This document shows positions 1-8,114 of a stretch of DNA of 64,000 nucleotides, in pieces. The translations under genes were made by a program, and so were the position numbers. Source of the DNA: Thiomicrorhabdus sediminis (GTDB lineage: Bacteria; Pseudomonadota; Gammaproteobacteria; Thiomicrospirales; Thiomicrospiraceae); NCBI RefSeq assembly GCF_005885815.1, contig NZ_CP040602.1:1317630-1381629 (forward strand), given 5' to 3'. Below the pieces are notes generated by a model, which was given only the letters and a program-made list of their open reading frames with translations, was not told the DNA's origin and did not search any database. The stretch's first letter is position 1, and each line of letters opens with the position of its first letter.

Positions 1-2
1 CT

Positions 3-314
3 ACCGTGATGATCGAAAACGAATCGCAATATGGCACAACCATGCTCGGTACGGTCCGCCTGTATAAAACACGCTTTGCTCATGTCGATTTCGATTTGGA
101 ATTTGACCGTCGCATTCCGGACAAGATCCTCAACCAGTTTCTCGAAAAGCAAAACCTCGCTAACACGATAGTGAGTAACAATATGGACAGTAGCAACGTA
201 CCACAGAACTGGGCGTTTCATTTAAGCGATTCACGAAAAATCAAACCGGGCGAGCTGCACTATATCGACCACCCGCTATTTGGCATTCTGGTGCAAATCA
301 GCACACTGAATTAA
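3..314 (+). CDS. CsiV-family protein, C-terminal part (5' truncated by window edge)
   Basis: The reading frame is already open at the first bases, so this is the last ~104 codons of a longer gene. The end of the protein contains a stretch reading SDSRKIKPGELHYIDHPLFG, the pattern I associate with the C-terminus of CsiV-family peptidoglycan-binding proteins of gammaproteobacteria (gene often next to mfd). The internal GTG/ATG at 6-11 is not a real start because the frame continues upstream. It converges with minC, leaving only 20 bases between the two stop codons. Family assignment rests on this short C-terminal motif and is moderately sure; the envelope role is inferred from the family. Confidence 0.6.
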   Translation, partial: TVMIENESQYGTTMLGTVRLYKTRFAHVDFDLEFDRRIPDKILNQFLEKQNLANTIVSNNMDSSNVPQNWAFHLSDSRKIKPGELHYIDHPLFGILVQISTLN

Positions 315-334
315 ATCAGAGCAGCAATCTGTTA

Positions 335-1246
335 TTAGCTCAATTGATAAGCAAAGGATTCATTTTGCCAGGTAATGGCTACAGATAGACCGCTGTATTT
401 TGCAGGAATATCTTCCTGTAACTGATAAAAGCCGGCAATACTGATCAGTTCCGGCTCGAAACTATAGGCCTTGATACAGACTTCCGCATCAGCCTTTTCT
501 TCATTATTGGCGGCATAGGCTTTACCCATCAAGGCGCCGCCGATATGAATGCTTCCATCCGCAATCACCTCGGCTCCGGCTTCAACATCACCGAGAATCA
601 CCAAATCTCGTCCTTGTGCATAAACCTGCTCACCGGCAACAACGCTTTTGTAGTGAATCAGAGGAGATCTGCTATCAATCGATTCGACAGTGGCCAAGCC
701 TTCGACCTCAGCTGATTCTATCGTCTTGCTAAGGTTTTGTTGCGAATTTAACTGCTCAAGCAGTAGCGCATTTAACGCTTGCGGAGACTCTTCAGCGGGA
801 TCGGACTGCTGCGCATGACAGTGCTCAGAAAACAGTGCCAGCCCGGCATAAGCCGCTTGCTCGGCAAGTCCAAGGTTATGACTTTGCAGACCAATCGGAA
901 GAAAATTATATTGCCTTGATAACTCAACGAGCTGAGCCAGAAACATCGGCTCGATATTTTCATCCTGTAAATCAAGTACACAAGGCACAAAATACAGCGG
1001 CTCCTCACTTGTTGGTTCCGCTTCATCAGGCATAATCGGCAACCCCATGCCTCTGCCGTTTTGACTAACCGACTGCTCACTTACCGCCTGGGCAATCTTG
1101 GCACTGAGCCTTTGCTGGTCGGCACTGTTCCGGTAGGCATCCAATTGCTCTGCAATCGATTTAAGGTCTTTACCTACAACCTGAATAATCGCCAGAGAAA
1201 AGTGGGCTCTATCAATACTAACTTGAACTGAAATGTTATCGGTCAC
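335..1246 (-). CDS. minC: Septum site-determining protein MinC
   Basis: MinC inhibits FtsZ polymerisation and is brought to the cell poles by MinD, keeping division at mid-cell. The C-terminal half (residues ~195-300) has the typical right-handed beta-helix pattern: QVYAQGRDLVILGDVEAGAE followed by VIADGSIHIGGALMGKAYA and an ISIAGFYQL segment. The N-terminal domain (residues ~1-100) is FtsZ-binding-like, and the linker (~110-190) is long and acidic. At 303 residues it is longer than E. coli MinC (about 230), because of that linker. minD and minE would be expected next to it, but no minDE is seen in this window, since the neighbour on the left is the csiV-like gene. The start ATG leads directly into the domain. 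Confidence 0.93.
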   Translation of the reverse strand: MTDNISVQVSIDRAHFSLAIIQVVGKDLKSIAEQLDAYRNSADQQRLSAKIAQAVSEQSVSQNGRGMGLPIMPDEAEPTSEEPLYFVPCVLDLQDENIEPMFLAQLVELSRQYNFLPIGLQSHNLGLAEQAAYAGLALFSEHCHAQQSDPAEESPQALNALLLEQLNSQQNLSKTIESAEVEGLATVESIDSRSPLIHYKSVVAGEQVYAQGRDLVILGDVEAGAEVIADGSIHIGGALMGKAYAANNEEKADAEVCIKAYSFEPELISIAGFYQLQEDIPAKYSGLSVAITWQNESFAYQLS

Positions 1247-1491
1247 CTGATGCCTGATCCATAATAAACAAGAGATTTTGCAGTCTACAAGAGCCCTTCT
1301 AATCCGTCAATATCAAGCTTTAAGCGATCGCGTTTTATTTATATTTTCATTTTTTACCACGATCTCACAAAGACAATATAAAACAGCTAGATAGCTGACA
1401 AGGCGCTGCCAACAGGTTAAAATCATCGCCAGTTTTTCAATCGCAAGCACTCTCCAAAGAGAAAGCCAAACAAAACAAATAGGGTCGTTTC

Positions 1492-2013
1492 ATGTTTCAA
1501 CTAGAAAATATTGATGCCGTTGAATATCGTAAGAAAACACGCCAGGCAACCATTAAAATCATGGCACTGTTTATCGTTATCGGTTTTATTACCGCAACCC
1601 TAGCGGTTGAATGGTTTGGCGCATACTCCAATAACAAATTGGTATTGAACTTTATCGGCGCCTTTATCGGTTTGATGATTACCGCAATGATTGTCAAAAC
1701 GTTTTTTGCCGATAAGGCATGGATGAAAGAAGCCATCTATTCTTGGCGACTAAAACGCCATTTGATGATGATCACCAATAAAATCAGACCGATTCAAGAA
1801 GCCGCTCAACACAACGACAGTAATGCATTGAAAGTGATGCGTTTTTATCATCTCGGGTTACAGCAGATGCATAAGCTTGAAGACAACAATGCCGCCTTGC
1901 TGGATATCAAAGCTGAAATAAAAGAGCTGGAAGACAAAATCAATGAACTGGGCTTAGAGGCGAATCAAGACCACTTCGATCCTAGCTGGATTGAATCCTA
2001 TCACAATCACTAA
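1492..2013 (+). CDS. DUF3087 family membrane protein
   Basis: A 173-residue protein with two hydrophobic segments near the N-terminus (residues ~21-43 and ~52-70), followed by a cytoplasmic helical part with a predicted coiled coil (residues ~130-160, rich in E, K, L and D). The order, two TM helices then a WRLK-containing helix and a FYHLGLQQ helix, matches what I know of DUF3087, a gammaproteobacterial family without known function. The stop codon overlaps the stop of the convergent EAL gene by 4 bases. Identification of the family is fairly sure; no function is claimed. Confidence 0.75.
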   Translation: MFQLENIDAVEYRKKTRQATIKIMALFIVIGFITATLAVEWFGAYSNNKLVLNFIGAFIGLMITAMIVKTFFADKAWMKEAIYSWRLKRHLMMITNKIRPIQEAAQHNDSNALKVMRFYHLGLQQMHKLEDNNAALLDIKAEIKELEDKINELGLEANQDHFDPSWIESYHNH

Positions 2014-3215
2014 ACGGAGATCTGCACCGTTTGTGTGGATTTATCGTGATAGTAGACATCGTAGCAGGCAACATAGCGCTTGCTGTCAGTGGTTTCAATA
2101 ACTCGCGTAACGGTCAGGCAAAGCTCGACATCAATTAACGAACGGTAAGGGCTTGAAACCCAGATCCTACTTGTATTTTCCATCGCCTTGACAAAGTAGC
2201 GACGATTTTTCCAACATAACCCCTTACCCTGCTTTAATACCGTATTTTCCACATCGGCGTTATCAAGCGCATACTCTTCACTGACCTGATAACCTTCTTC
2301 ATCCAGAATGAAAAAGCGTTTTACAAACGACATATTGGAGATCTGCAACATCTCTTGTTCTAAATGAGCTTCATTACTTAATTGGTAAAGCGGCTCAAAC
2401 AGCGCCTCATAACCTTTGCGCTGAATAGTTTCGACAAATTGGCGCTCATCCAGATAAGCTGGATAATGATTGGTGATATCGACCAAGCGGCGTTCACCCT
2501 GAGTGACATGTTCAAAACTGAACTCCGGCTTGGCAAAATAAAAACCTTGCACCAGATCTACCCCGACATCCATCGCTAACAGCGCTTGCTCTTTTGTTTC
2601 AATGCCTTCTAGCAAGGCGATACTGCCTGATTGCTGTATCAATCGCGTTAAATTTCTCAAAATACTTTGGCTGCGCACACTTTTGCTGGCTTCAAGCAAT
2701 ACCTGACGATCCAGCTTTACGATATCCGGCTGCGCCTTCCAGATCCGGTCAACATTGGAGTGACCGGCACCGAAATCGTCTAGTGCAATCATACAACCCA
2801 TTTTACGAATACGATAAATAAGCTCTTCAAATAGCTTTTCGTCCTTAATCTCGTTTTCTACGACTTCAACAACAATATGACGACCATTTACCTTGAGTTT
2901 TTTAACAATCGTATCAAGACACAGGTCTTCCATCTTATCGACCGAATCGAAATCGAGGTTAATAAAAATCCAGATATCATCGGTTTTTAGATCATTCCAG
3001 TTCTGCAGATGAAGCGAGTTGATAGCACGGATAAATTCGGTTTTACTGAGCCCTTCAGGAGCCTGAAGACAGTCATAGACATTAAGCGGTTCTTGAGTAC
3101 TTTTATTGACACCACGAATCAGAGCTTCTACACCGATACAAGCCTGATTGGGAAAACTGTATATTGGTTGAAAAGCTGAAAACAGCTGCTTATCACCAAA
3201 TTCGACAATATTCAT
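2010..3215 (-). CDS. EAL-domain cyclic-di-GMP phosphodiesterase with unclassified C-terminal domain
   Basis: Residues ~10-245 form an EAL domain that should hydrolyse c-di-GMP to pGpG. The motif VEALIRG, an N in FINLDFD, EVVENE, ALDDFGAGHSN, KLDR and LLEGIET are present, so the metal and catalytic residues look intact. Residues ~265-400 form a mixed alpha/beta domain with segments such as FFILDEEGYQVSEE and RIWVSSPYRS that recall PDC/cache or YkuI-C-type sensor folds; I cannot name it. The frame extends upstream to a GTG at 3266, but the ATG at 3215 has an AGGAG just before it and the GTG has no clear Shine-Dalgarno. The gene sits 55-105 bases downstream of a terminator-like leader hairpin, downstream of an ANTAR regulator. 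Confidence 0.88.
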   Translation of the reverse strand: MNIVEFGDKQLFSAFQPIYSFPNQACIGVEALIRGVNKSTQEPLNVYDCLQAPEGLSKTEFIRAINSLHLQNWNDLKTDDIWIFINLDFDSVDKMEDLCLDTIVKKLKVNGRHIVVEVVENEIKDEKLFEELIYRIRKMGCMIALDDFGAGHSNVDRIWKAQPDIVKLDRQVLLEASKSVRSQSILRNLTRLIQQSGSIALLEGIETKEQALLAMDVGVDLVQGFYFAKPEFSFEHVTQGERRLVDITNHYPAYLDERQFVETIQRKGYEALFEPLYQLSNEAHLEQEMLQISNMSFVKRFFILDEEGYQVSEEYALDNADVENTVLKQGKGLCWKNRRYFVKAMENTSRIWVSSPYRSLIDVELCLTVTRVIETTDSKRYVACYDVYYHDKSTQTVQISV

Positions 3216-3312
3216 AAACTCCTCAAATTCACTCAATTTATGGTTGCCAAGCCAGACACTTGACACCGATTACATCAAACAAGTAAATAAACTTACCACC
3301 CAGCAAGACAGC

Positions 3313-3373
3313 AAAAAAAACGCTCATAGTTATCACAATGTATTTTTGTGAACCCTATGAGCGCAACACTCCA
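3313..3373 (-). promoter_or_regulatory. Attenuator-type leader with strong terminator before the EAL gene (putative ANTAR target)
   Basis: On the minus strand, arms CGCTCATAG and CTATGAGCG (3355-3363 and 3321-3329) enclose a second paired segment (TCACAA/TTGTGA). They are followed by T8 (3313-3320), a textbook intrinsic terminator, only 55-105 bases before the EAL start. Just upstream, the block TGGAGTGTTGCGCTCATAG (3355-3373) can pair GAGTG with CGCTC, which would remove the 5' arm of the terminator. A near-identical block precedes the nrtA terminator at 28922-28941. ANTAR proteins work by such antitermination. I could not identify the paired AnnGnn hexaloops described for known ANTAR targets, so the regulator assignment is inference. 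It may also simply terminate the upstream ANTAR gene. Confidence 0.62.
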
Positions 3374-3424
3374 TTAACCAGCAATTTTCACAAACTATTT
3401 AACCATTAAAATACCAACTTATTT

Positions 3425-3453
3425 TTTATATTTAATTTCAACTAGTTAATCAA
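3425..3453 (-). promoter_or_regulatory. Putative sigma-70 promoter for the EAL leader
   Basis: On the minus strand, TTGATT (3448-3453) and TATAAA (3425-3430) are separated by 17 bases. Transcription would start near 3418 and give a leader of about 200 nt before the EAL start codon, containing the terminator hairpin at 3321-3363. Read by eye only; the surrounding DNA is AT-rich, so chance matches are possible. Confidence 0.45.
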
Positions 3454-3533
3454 TTAAAGATAAATAAAATAAACTTTAAAAAGATTACACTAACCACAAA
3501 GGTGCGAATAATGCACCAATAAATTTAACAAAC

Positions 3534-4133
3534 TTACTCCACCCCACCTTGTGCCAACCCGGTCAAAACTCCGCACACCTCATGAGAAACCATAGAGATA
3601 CGCTTACCCTGATCCATCGCCATTTTCCGCAAAGTCTTATAAGCATCATCTTCAGTCATTGATTTTTGCTGCATCAATAACCCCTTGGCCTTTTCGATAA
3701 CCGCCCTCTCGGAGAGCTTATCCTTAACAAGCGCCAACTCCTTTTTTACCGCCAAGCACTCTTTAAAACGCAGCATGGCAACATCGACAATCGGCTTAAT
3801 ACGTTCCGGAGACTTACCATCGACAATATAGGCTGTGACACCTGCCTTGACGGATTTTTCAATTAATCGAGAATCCGGGTCCGCACTGAAACAGACTACC
3901 GGCTTTGGACAGTAATCACGTACTAGAGAAATCTGCTCAAAAAGCTCAAAGGAAGGTTTAGCGACATCAAGAACAATCAAATCGGATTGCTCTCTATCAA
4001 GCTGTTGCAGAAAGTTGCTTGCCACATCACAACTACTGATTGAAGAAGCGCCGGATTGCTTTAACCCATTTTCAAAAATAGCGCTATTAGATAAATCATC
4101 ACTGATTAACAAAACAGAAAAAGGCCGTTTCAT
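3534..4133 (-). CDS. ANTAR-domain response regulator (NasT/AmiR type RNA-binding antiterminator)
   Basis: About 199 residues. An N-terminal receiver-like domain (residues ~4-115, with VLLISDD and LIVLDVAKP) is followed by a short coiled coil. A C-terminal ANTAR domain (~130-190) contains VIEKAKGLLMQQKSMTEDDA, the signature of the RNA-binding three-helix bundle. ANTAR proteins bind nascent leader RNA and prevent termination. The frame opens at 4166, but the ATG at 4133 has an AGGGTG upstream and starts directly at the receiver. This is a paralogue of the NasT encoded at 30234. No NasS-like partner lies beside it, so its input is unknown. The receiver keeps an Asp at the usual place, so phosphorylation is possible. 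A likely target is the leader in front of the downstream EAL gene. Confidence 0.9.
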   Translation of the reverse strand: MKRPFSVLLISDDLSNSAIFENGLKQSGASSISSCDVASNFLQQLDREQSDLIVLDVAKPSFELFEQISLVRDYCPKPVVCFSADPDSRLIEKSVKAGVTAYIVDGKSPERIKPIVDVAMLRFKECLAVKKELALVKDKLSERAVIEKAKGLLMQQKSMTEDDAYKTLRKMAMDQGKRISMVSHEVCGVLTGLAQGGVE

Positions 4134-4308
4134 CGTTTTTTCACCCTTGAAATAGAACAACTTCAAGCAATTAACGAATTCTAGGCCATCAACACAATTT
4201 TATTAATTAACAATAATTTAGATAAAAAAGTCGTTTTCAACAAACGTAAATCAATACACCTTAGCACCAATAAGGACTCTATTCGTACAAAATTAGGGCA
4301 ACACTAGC

Positions 4309-5526
4309 TTAAGGCAATTTTTTGCTGATATCCGCAAGATGAGACTGATACCAACTCACCACTTCTGACTCAGCCAAAGGCTGACTGACCAAATAGCCTT
4401 GACAAATATCGCAACCCAATTCTGCAAGATAACTCCAATCTCGGAAGCTCTCAACCCCTTCAGCAACGACTCTGACCCCAATCTTGCGACACATTCCTAT
4501 TGTGCTTTCAACGGCTGCTTGCAGGTATGGATGATTGGAAACACCTTTCACTAAAGATTGATCAAGTTTCAGTTCGCTAAATGGAATTTGCGTGAGACGG
4601 TTTAAAGAAGACTCGCCAATTCCATAATCATCTAAAGACAACTGAAAACCTGCCAATTTCATATTATTCAAAACCGCCAATGCTTTGGAAATATCCTGAA
4701 TCACCTCGGTCTCGGTGACTTCAAAAGTAATTTGCTTGGCCGTGGCGTTATAGATAGCCATACGTTGTTGAAGTTTTTTAAAGAAATCAACATCATTAAA
4801 GCTTTTAGAAGATAAATTGATGGCGACCTTAGTCTTCAAACCTTGTTCTCGCCATTGTGCCACCAGCCTAGAGGCTTGCTCAACCATATCCAAAGTGACT
4901 TCATCGATCAAATCGTGATATATCAGCGAAGGTACAAAATCGCCCGGGAAAATTTCACCATATTCGGGGTGCTGCCATCGCAACAACGCCTCAAAACCGA
5001 CCAAGCTGTAATCGGAAAAACGGATTTTGGGTTGAAAGGATAGATGAAACTCGCAATGTTCCAAAGCTGCTTGCAGCTCACCCCTTGTGATACGGCTTTT
5101 TTTTAAATGATGTCCGCTACGGATAACATGAATATCTTTACGCTGAAATCGGTGCAAGACATCAAGCAATTCGCTTTCACCGAAAGGTTTGGTAAACGCA
5201 CCCAAGGTGTAAAAACCAGAACTTTCGGCCATCAACTCCACACCTTTAATTAGGCTCAGTTCTCGACCGCTGATGATCACCAAGCCAAATTCACGTTTGT
5301 CTTCTGCGACCGCATTAATAAAGTCGATACCATTCATCACCGGCAACTCAAGGTCGCATAAAACCAAATCGATGATTTGATGGGTATTAACGGCCTGCAA
5401 AGCCTGCATGCCATCTTCGGCAGATAAAATCCGTGGAATGCCAACATGACGACACAACTCCTCAAGCATTAATCGTTGTGACTTGCTGTCTTCTACAATT
5501 AGTACGGTTTGTACGTCATTTATCAT
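4309..5526 (-). CDS. REC-EAL response regulator, c-di-GMP phosphodiesterase (copy 1)
   Basis: 405 residues. The N-terminal receiver (~6-125) has the acidic pair (VEDSKSQR), the phospho-acceptor Asp in LVLCDLELPVMNG and the Lys of TKPF. The C-terminal EAL domain (~150-395) has FEALLRW, AINLSS, FEVTETEV, LDDYGIGESS, KLDQ and VAEGVES, so it should be an active phosphodiesterase controlled by phosphorylation, like RocR/PvrR proteins. It follows a close paralogue with 39 bases between them, so the two are probably co-transcribed and arose by tandem duplication. The DDFG motif reads DDYG here and DDFG in the sister copy. No histidine kinase gene is adjacent. Confidence 0.93.
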   Translation of the reverse strand: MINDVQTVLIVEDSKSQRLMLEELCRHVGIPRILSAEDGMQALQAVNTHQIIDLVLCDLELPVMNGIDFINAVAEDKREFGLVIISGRELSLIKGVELMAESSGFYTLGAFTKPFGESELLDVLHRFQRKDIHVIRSGHHLKKSRITRGELQAALEHCEFHLSFQPKIRFSDYSLVGFEALLRWQHPEYGEIFPGDFVPSLIYHDLIDEVTLDMVEQASRLVAQWREQGLKTKVAINLSSKSFNDVDFFKKLQQRMAIYNATAKQITFEVTETEVIQDISKALAVLNNMKLAGFQLSLDDYGIGESSLNRLTQIPFSELKLDQSLVKGVSNHPYLQAAVESTIGMCRKIGVRVVAEGVESFRDWSYLAELGCDICQGYLVSQPLAESEVVSWYQSHLADISKKLP

Positions 5527-5565
5527 GCTTTAATTCCATTGCTGTAAAGCAAAAAACGGTGCTGT

Positions 5566-6816
5566 TTAGGCTACGGTACTCTGCTCCACTTTTTTTAGCA
5601 TCGTGCTGGCATTAGCGATATTGGTCATGTGAGATTGATGCCATTCAAGCACGGCCTCCTCAGGCATCGGTCGACCGACCAAGAAGCCTTGACAGATATC
5701 ACAACCGTAAGCACACAACCAAGACCAGTCGCGGAACTCCTCAACACCTTCAGCGACAACCTTTATCGACATTTTACGACACATACTGATCATGCTTTCG
5801 ACAGCGGCCTGCAATGACGGTTGCTTGGCGATACCATTGATCAATGAGCGGTCGAGTTTCAGTTCGCTAAACGGGATTTGAGTTAAACGGTTTAGTGACG
5901 ATTCACCGGTGCCAAAATCATCCAACGCCAAATCAAAACCGGATAACTTCAAGTTATTCAAAATGGACAATGCCATTGTCATATCCTTAATGACCTCGGT
6001 TTCTGTGACCTCAAATGACACCTGATTACTCAAAATTCCATATTTATCAATACCTTCACAGATCTTCTTGGCGAAACTGGCGTCGTGGAAACTCCGCGAT
6101 GACAGATTAATGGCGACGTTTGTTTGCAAACCGACTTGATTCCATTTTGCTAAGGATTTTGCCACCGCTTCGACAATCCATAAGGTTACTTCATCGATCA
6201 AATCAAAACGTACCAGCGCTGGCACGAAATCCGCCGGTGAAACCATTCCCCAAACAGGATGATTCCAACGAAGCAGGGCTTCAAAACCGACTAACTTATA
6301 GTCATCAAAACGAATTTTCGGTTGAAAATGTAAACAAAACTCATCTTTGGCGATAGCTTTTTGCAAGTCGCTTTCACTCAAACAATCTTGCTTTGAATTC
6401 CTAGCGCCTGGCTGGATCTTGATGGCACCCGGCTTGAAATCGGCAATCACCGTATCCAGATTCTCTTTTACAAACGGCTTGGCAAAAGCGCCTAAAGTGC
6501 TAATTCCGGCACTTTGAGCCATCAATTCAACGCCTTTGATCAAGTTCAGCTCTCGGCTGCTCATTACCACTAAACCAAATGAGCGTTTATGCTCTGGAAT
6601 GGCATTAATGAAATCGATACCATTCATGACAGGCATTTCCAGATCGCACAAAACGATATCTATATTGTTATGCTGCTCAATCAATTCAAGGGCGTGCTCA
6701 CCATGCTCGGCACACAATATTTTGCTTACACCCGATTCAAGACAAATCATCTCTAAAAAGTCTCGTTGACTTTTACTGTCCTCGATAATAAGGATACAAG
6801 AAACTTCGTTGCTCAC
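5566..6816 (-). CDS. REC-EAL response regulator, c-di-GMP phosphodiesterase (copy 2)
   Basis: 416 residues, the first gene of the REC-EAL pair. The receiver (~8-125) keeps IEDSKSQR, IVLCDLEMPVMNG and AKPF. The EAL domain (~150-400) keeps FEALLRW, AINLSS, FEVTETEV, LDDFGTGESS, KLDR and VAEGVEE. Nearly every motif is shared in sequence and spacing with the gene at 4309, which shows a tandem duplication. The C-terminus is about 11 residues longer than the sister copy. A TATAAT-type promoter lies ~120 bases upstream. The partner kinase is not in the window, unless the histidine kinase at 37003 acts on it in trans, for which there is no direct evidence. Confidence 0.93.
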   Translation of the reverse strand: MSNEVSCILIIEDSKSQRDFLEMICLESGVSKILCAEHGEHALELIEQHNNIDIVLCDLEMPVMNGIDFINAIPEHKRSFGLVVMSSRELNLIKGVELMAQSAGISTLGAFAKPFVKENLDTVIADFKPGAIKIQPGARNSKQDCLSESDLQKAIAKDEFCLHFQPKIRFDDYKLVGFEALLRWNHPVWGMVSPADFVPALVRFDLIDEVTLWIVEAVAKSLAKWNQVGLQTNVAINLSSRSFHDASFAKKICEGIDKYGILSNQVSFEVTETEVIKDMTMALSILNNLKLSGFDLALDDFGTGESSLNRLTQIPFSELKLDRSLINGIAKQPSLQAAVESMISMCRKMSIKVVAEGVEEFRDWSWLCAYGCDICQGFLVGRPMPEEAVLEWHQSHMTNIANASTMLKKVEQSTVA

Positions 6817-6932
6817 AGATACCCCTGTTGTTCTAATGGGTTCGTACTCTTAGCCACTTAATTCACCTGCTAAAATTCCATTCTTAGCGTCATTCTTAAC
6901 TGTCTGACCGATTCACTTTTGATAAAACCTAT

Positions 6933-6963
6933 ATTATACGTACTTTAACCCACCTTGTATCAA
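6933..6963 (-). promoter_or_regulatory. Putative sigma-70 promoter of the REC-EAL pair
   Basis: On the minus strand, a perfect -10 TATAAT (6933-6938) has TTGATA (6958-6963) upstream at a rather long 19-base spacing. It lies ~117 bases upstream of the ATG at 6816. Confidence 0.4.
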
Positions 6964-7373
6964 TTCATTTAATTCAGCTAAATCAATCAACAAAACCTAT
7001 CGAAATAAAGTAACAACATTTGATCACGGTTTTAAATCAAAATAATTAATCCCAATAGATCAGACATTAGTATACAAAGCATGAATCACATAGCTCACGA
7101 CAAGCCCATTAAAACTCCAAAGAGCATGGTAAGAATTTGAGATCGATTATAAAAAACGATTACTTTCAACCTGTTGAAAGCACGGATAACAATAATAAAA
7201 AAACCGGCCTAATAGACCCAAAAACCATCTATACCTGCCTTTTTTCTTGTTTTCTAATAAAAAATAACTCGCTCAGCTCCCAAAAGGGTTGTCCTTTACC
7301 ATGAATAATTGATGGCGACTGAATTGATGATTTCCTTAATGAGGTAAATTTTTGTGAGAATTTGGGGCAACAA
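6964..7373. other. Gene-free AT-rich stretch between REC-EAL promoter and mobA
   Basis: No credible reading frame. It holds a short hairpin (CTTTCAA-CCTG-TTGAAAG, 7163-7180) without a T-run, and a weak AAAGG/CCTTT hairpin near 7283-7297 that could end the mobA operon transcript. I see no convincing terminator for the long nitrate operon here. Confidence 0.5.
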
Positions 7374-8111
7374 CTAAGCTTTGATAGCAAGATCTGCTTG
7401 ATAATTAAGGTTTACAAAAGAATTAATGGCATTACTATCTTTTGCAGAACGATTATTATTAGTGCTTTGGCCAACCGCCTGCAAAGCACATTCACTCGAT
7501 TCCAACCAACCTCTAATTGAACGATGACCTTGCTGTAGGTAATCTCTTAGAGAGCCTACAGCTGTATGCGCCATAGACAGGTTAGCATAATGATCTCTGG
7601 CACCAGCATGCCACACGCCAATTTGTTCAGGTGTTAGCGCAAGCATGGTTTGCAAATAATTTTCCGGCACCAGAGGAGAGTCGACCGGATAAGTAATCCA
7701 TCTTGTGATTTTATTGTGATGAGAACCCAACCAACCTTGTTGATAGGCATTAATCACTGAATCAATACCCGCTAAAGGCCCACAAAAATCGTTATAGATA
7801 TCGGAAATGACCGGCTGACCTAACTGCTCATAGAACCCAATGTTTCGGTTCGCGCTAATGAAAATAGGCAAAACATCCGGAGCGAATCGACCCCCGTTTT
7901 TTTTCTGTTTAGAGTCTGTTCGTCTTAACTGTCTATATTGCTTGCTTAATTGCGCTAACACCTGTTCGATCAAAGTGGTTTGCTGATAGATGCACAAGCC
8001 TTTATCGACACCACCCATTCTTGATCCTTGTCCGCCGGAAAGAATAATAATACCGACTTCGGTTATGTTTGCTGGCATGGCTGCTGTTGCAGTATCGACA
8101 TAACAAGGCAT
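7374..8111 (-). CDS. mobA: Molybdenum cofactor guanylyltransferase MobA
   Basis: MobA transfers GMP from GTP to molybdopterin to make the bis-MGD cofactor used by nitrate reductase. The nucleotide-binding loop LSGGQGSRMGGVDKGL is at residues ~23-38. The segments VISDIYNDFCGPLAGIDSVI and YPVDSPLVP match the MobA active-site pattern. At 245 residues it is somewhat longer than E. coli MobA (~194), with an insertion around residues 60-80. The ATG is 3 bases after the moeA stop, so translation is probably coupled. It is the last gene of the nitrate assimilation operon, supplying the cofactor for NasA encoded upstream. Confidence 0.92.
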   Translation of the reverse strand: MPCYVDTATAAMPANITEVGIIILSGGQGSRMGGVDKGLCIYQQTTLIEQVLAQLSKQYRQLRRTDSKQKKNGGRFAPDVLPIFISANRNIGFYEQLGQPVISDIYNDFCGPLAGIDSVINAYQQGWLGSHHNKITRWITYPVDSPLVPENYLQTMLALTPEQIGVWHAGARDHYANLSMAHTAVGSLRDYLQQGHRSIRGWLESSECALQAVGQSTNNNRSAKDSNAINSFVNLNYQADLAIKA

Positions 8112-8114
8112 GAG

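Noticed and set aside
3501-3517. GGTGC-N7-GCACC after the ANTAR gene as a terminator
   Set aside because: The stem is only 5 bp and no T-run follows on the minus strand; the hairpin at 3321-3363 is a far better terminator.
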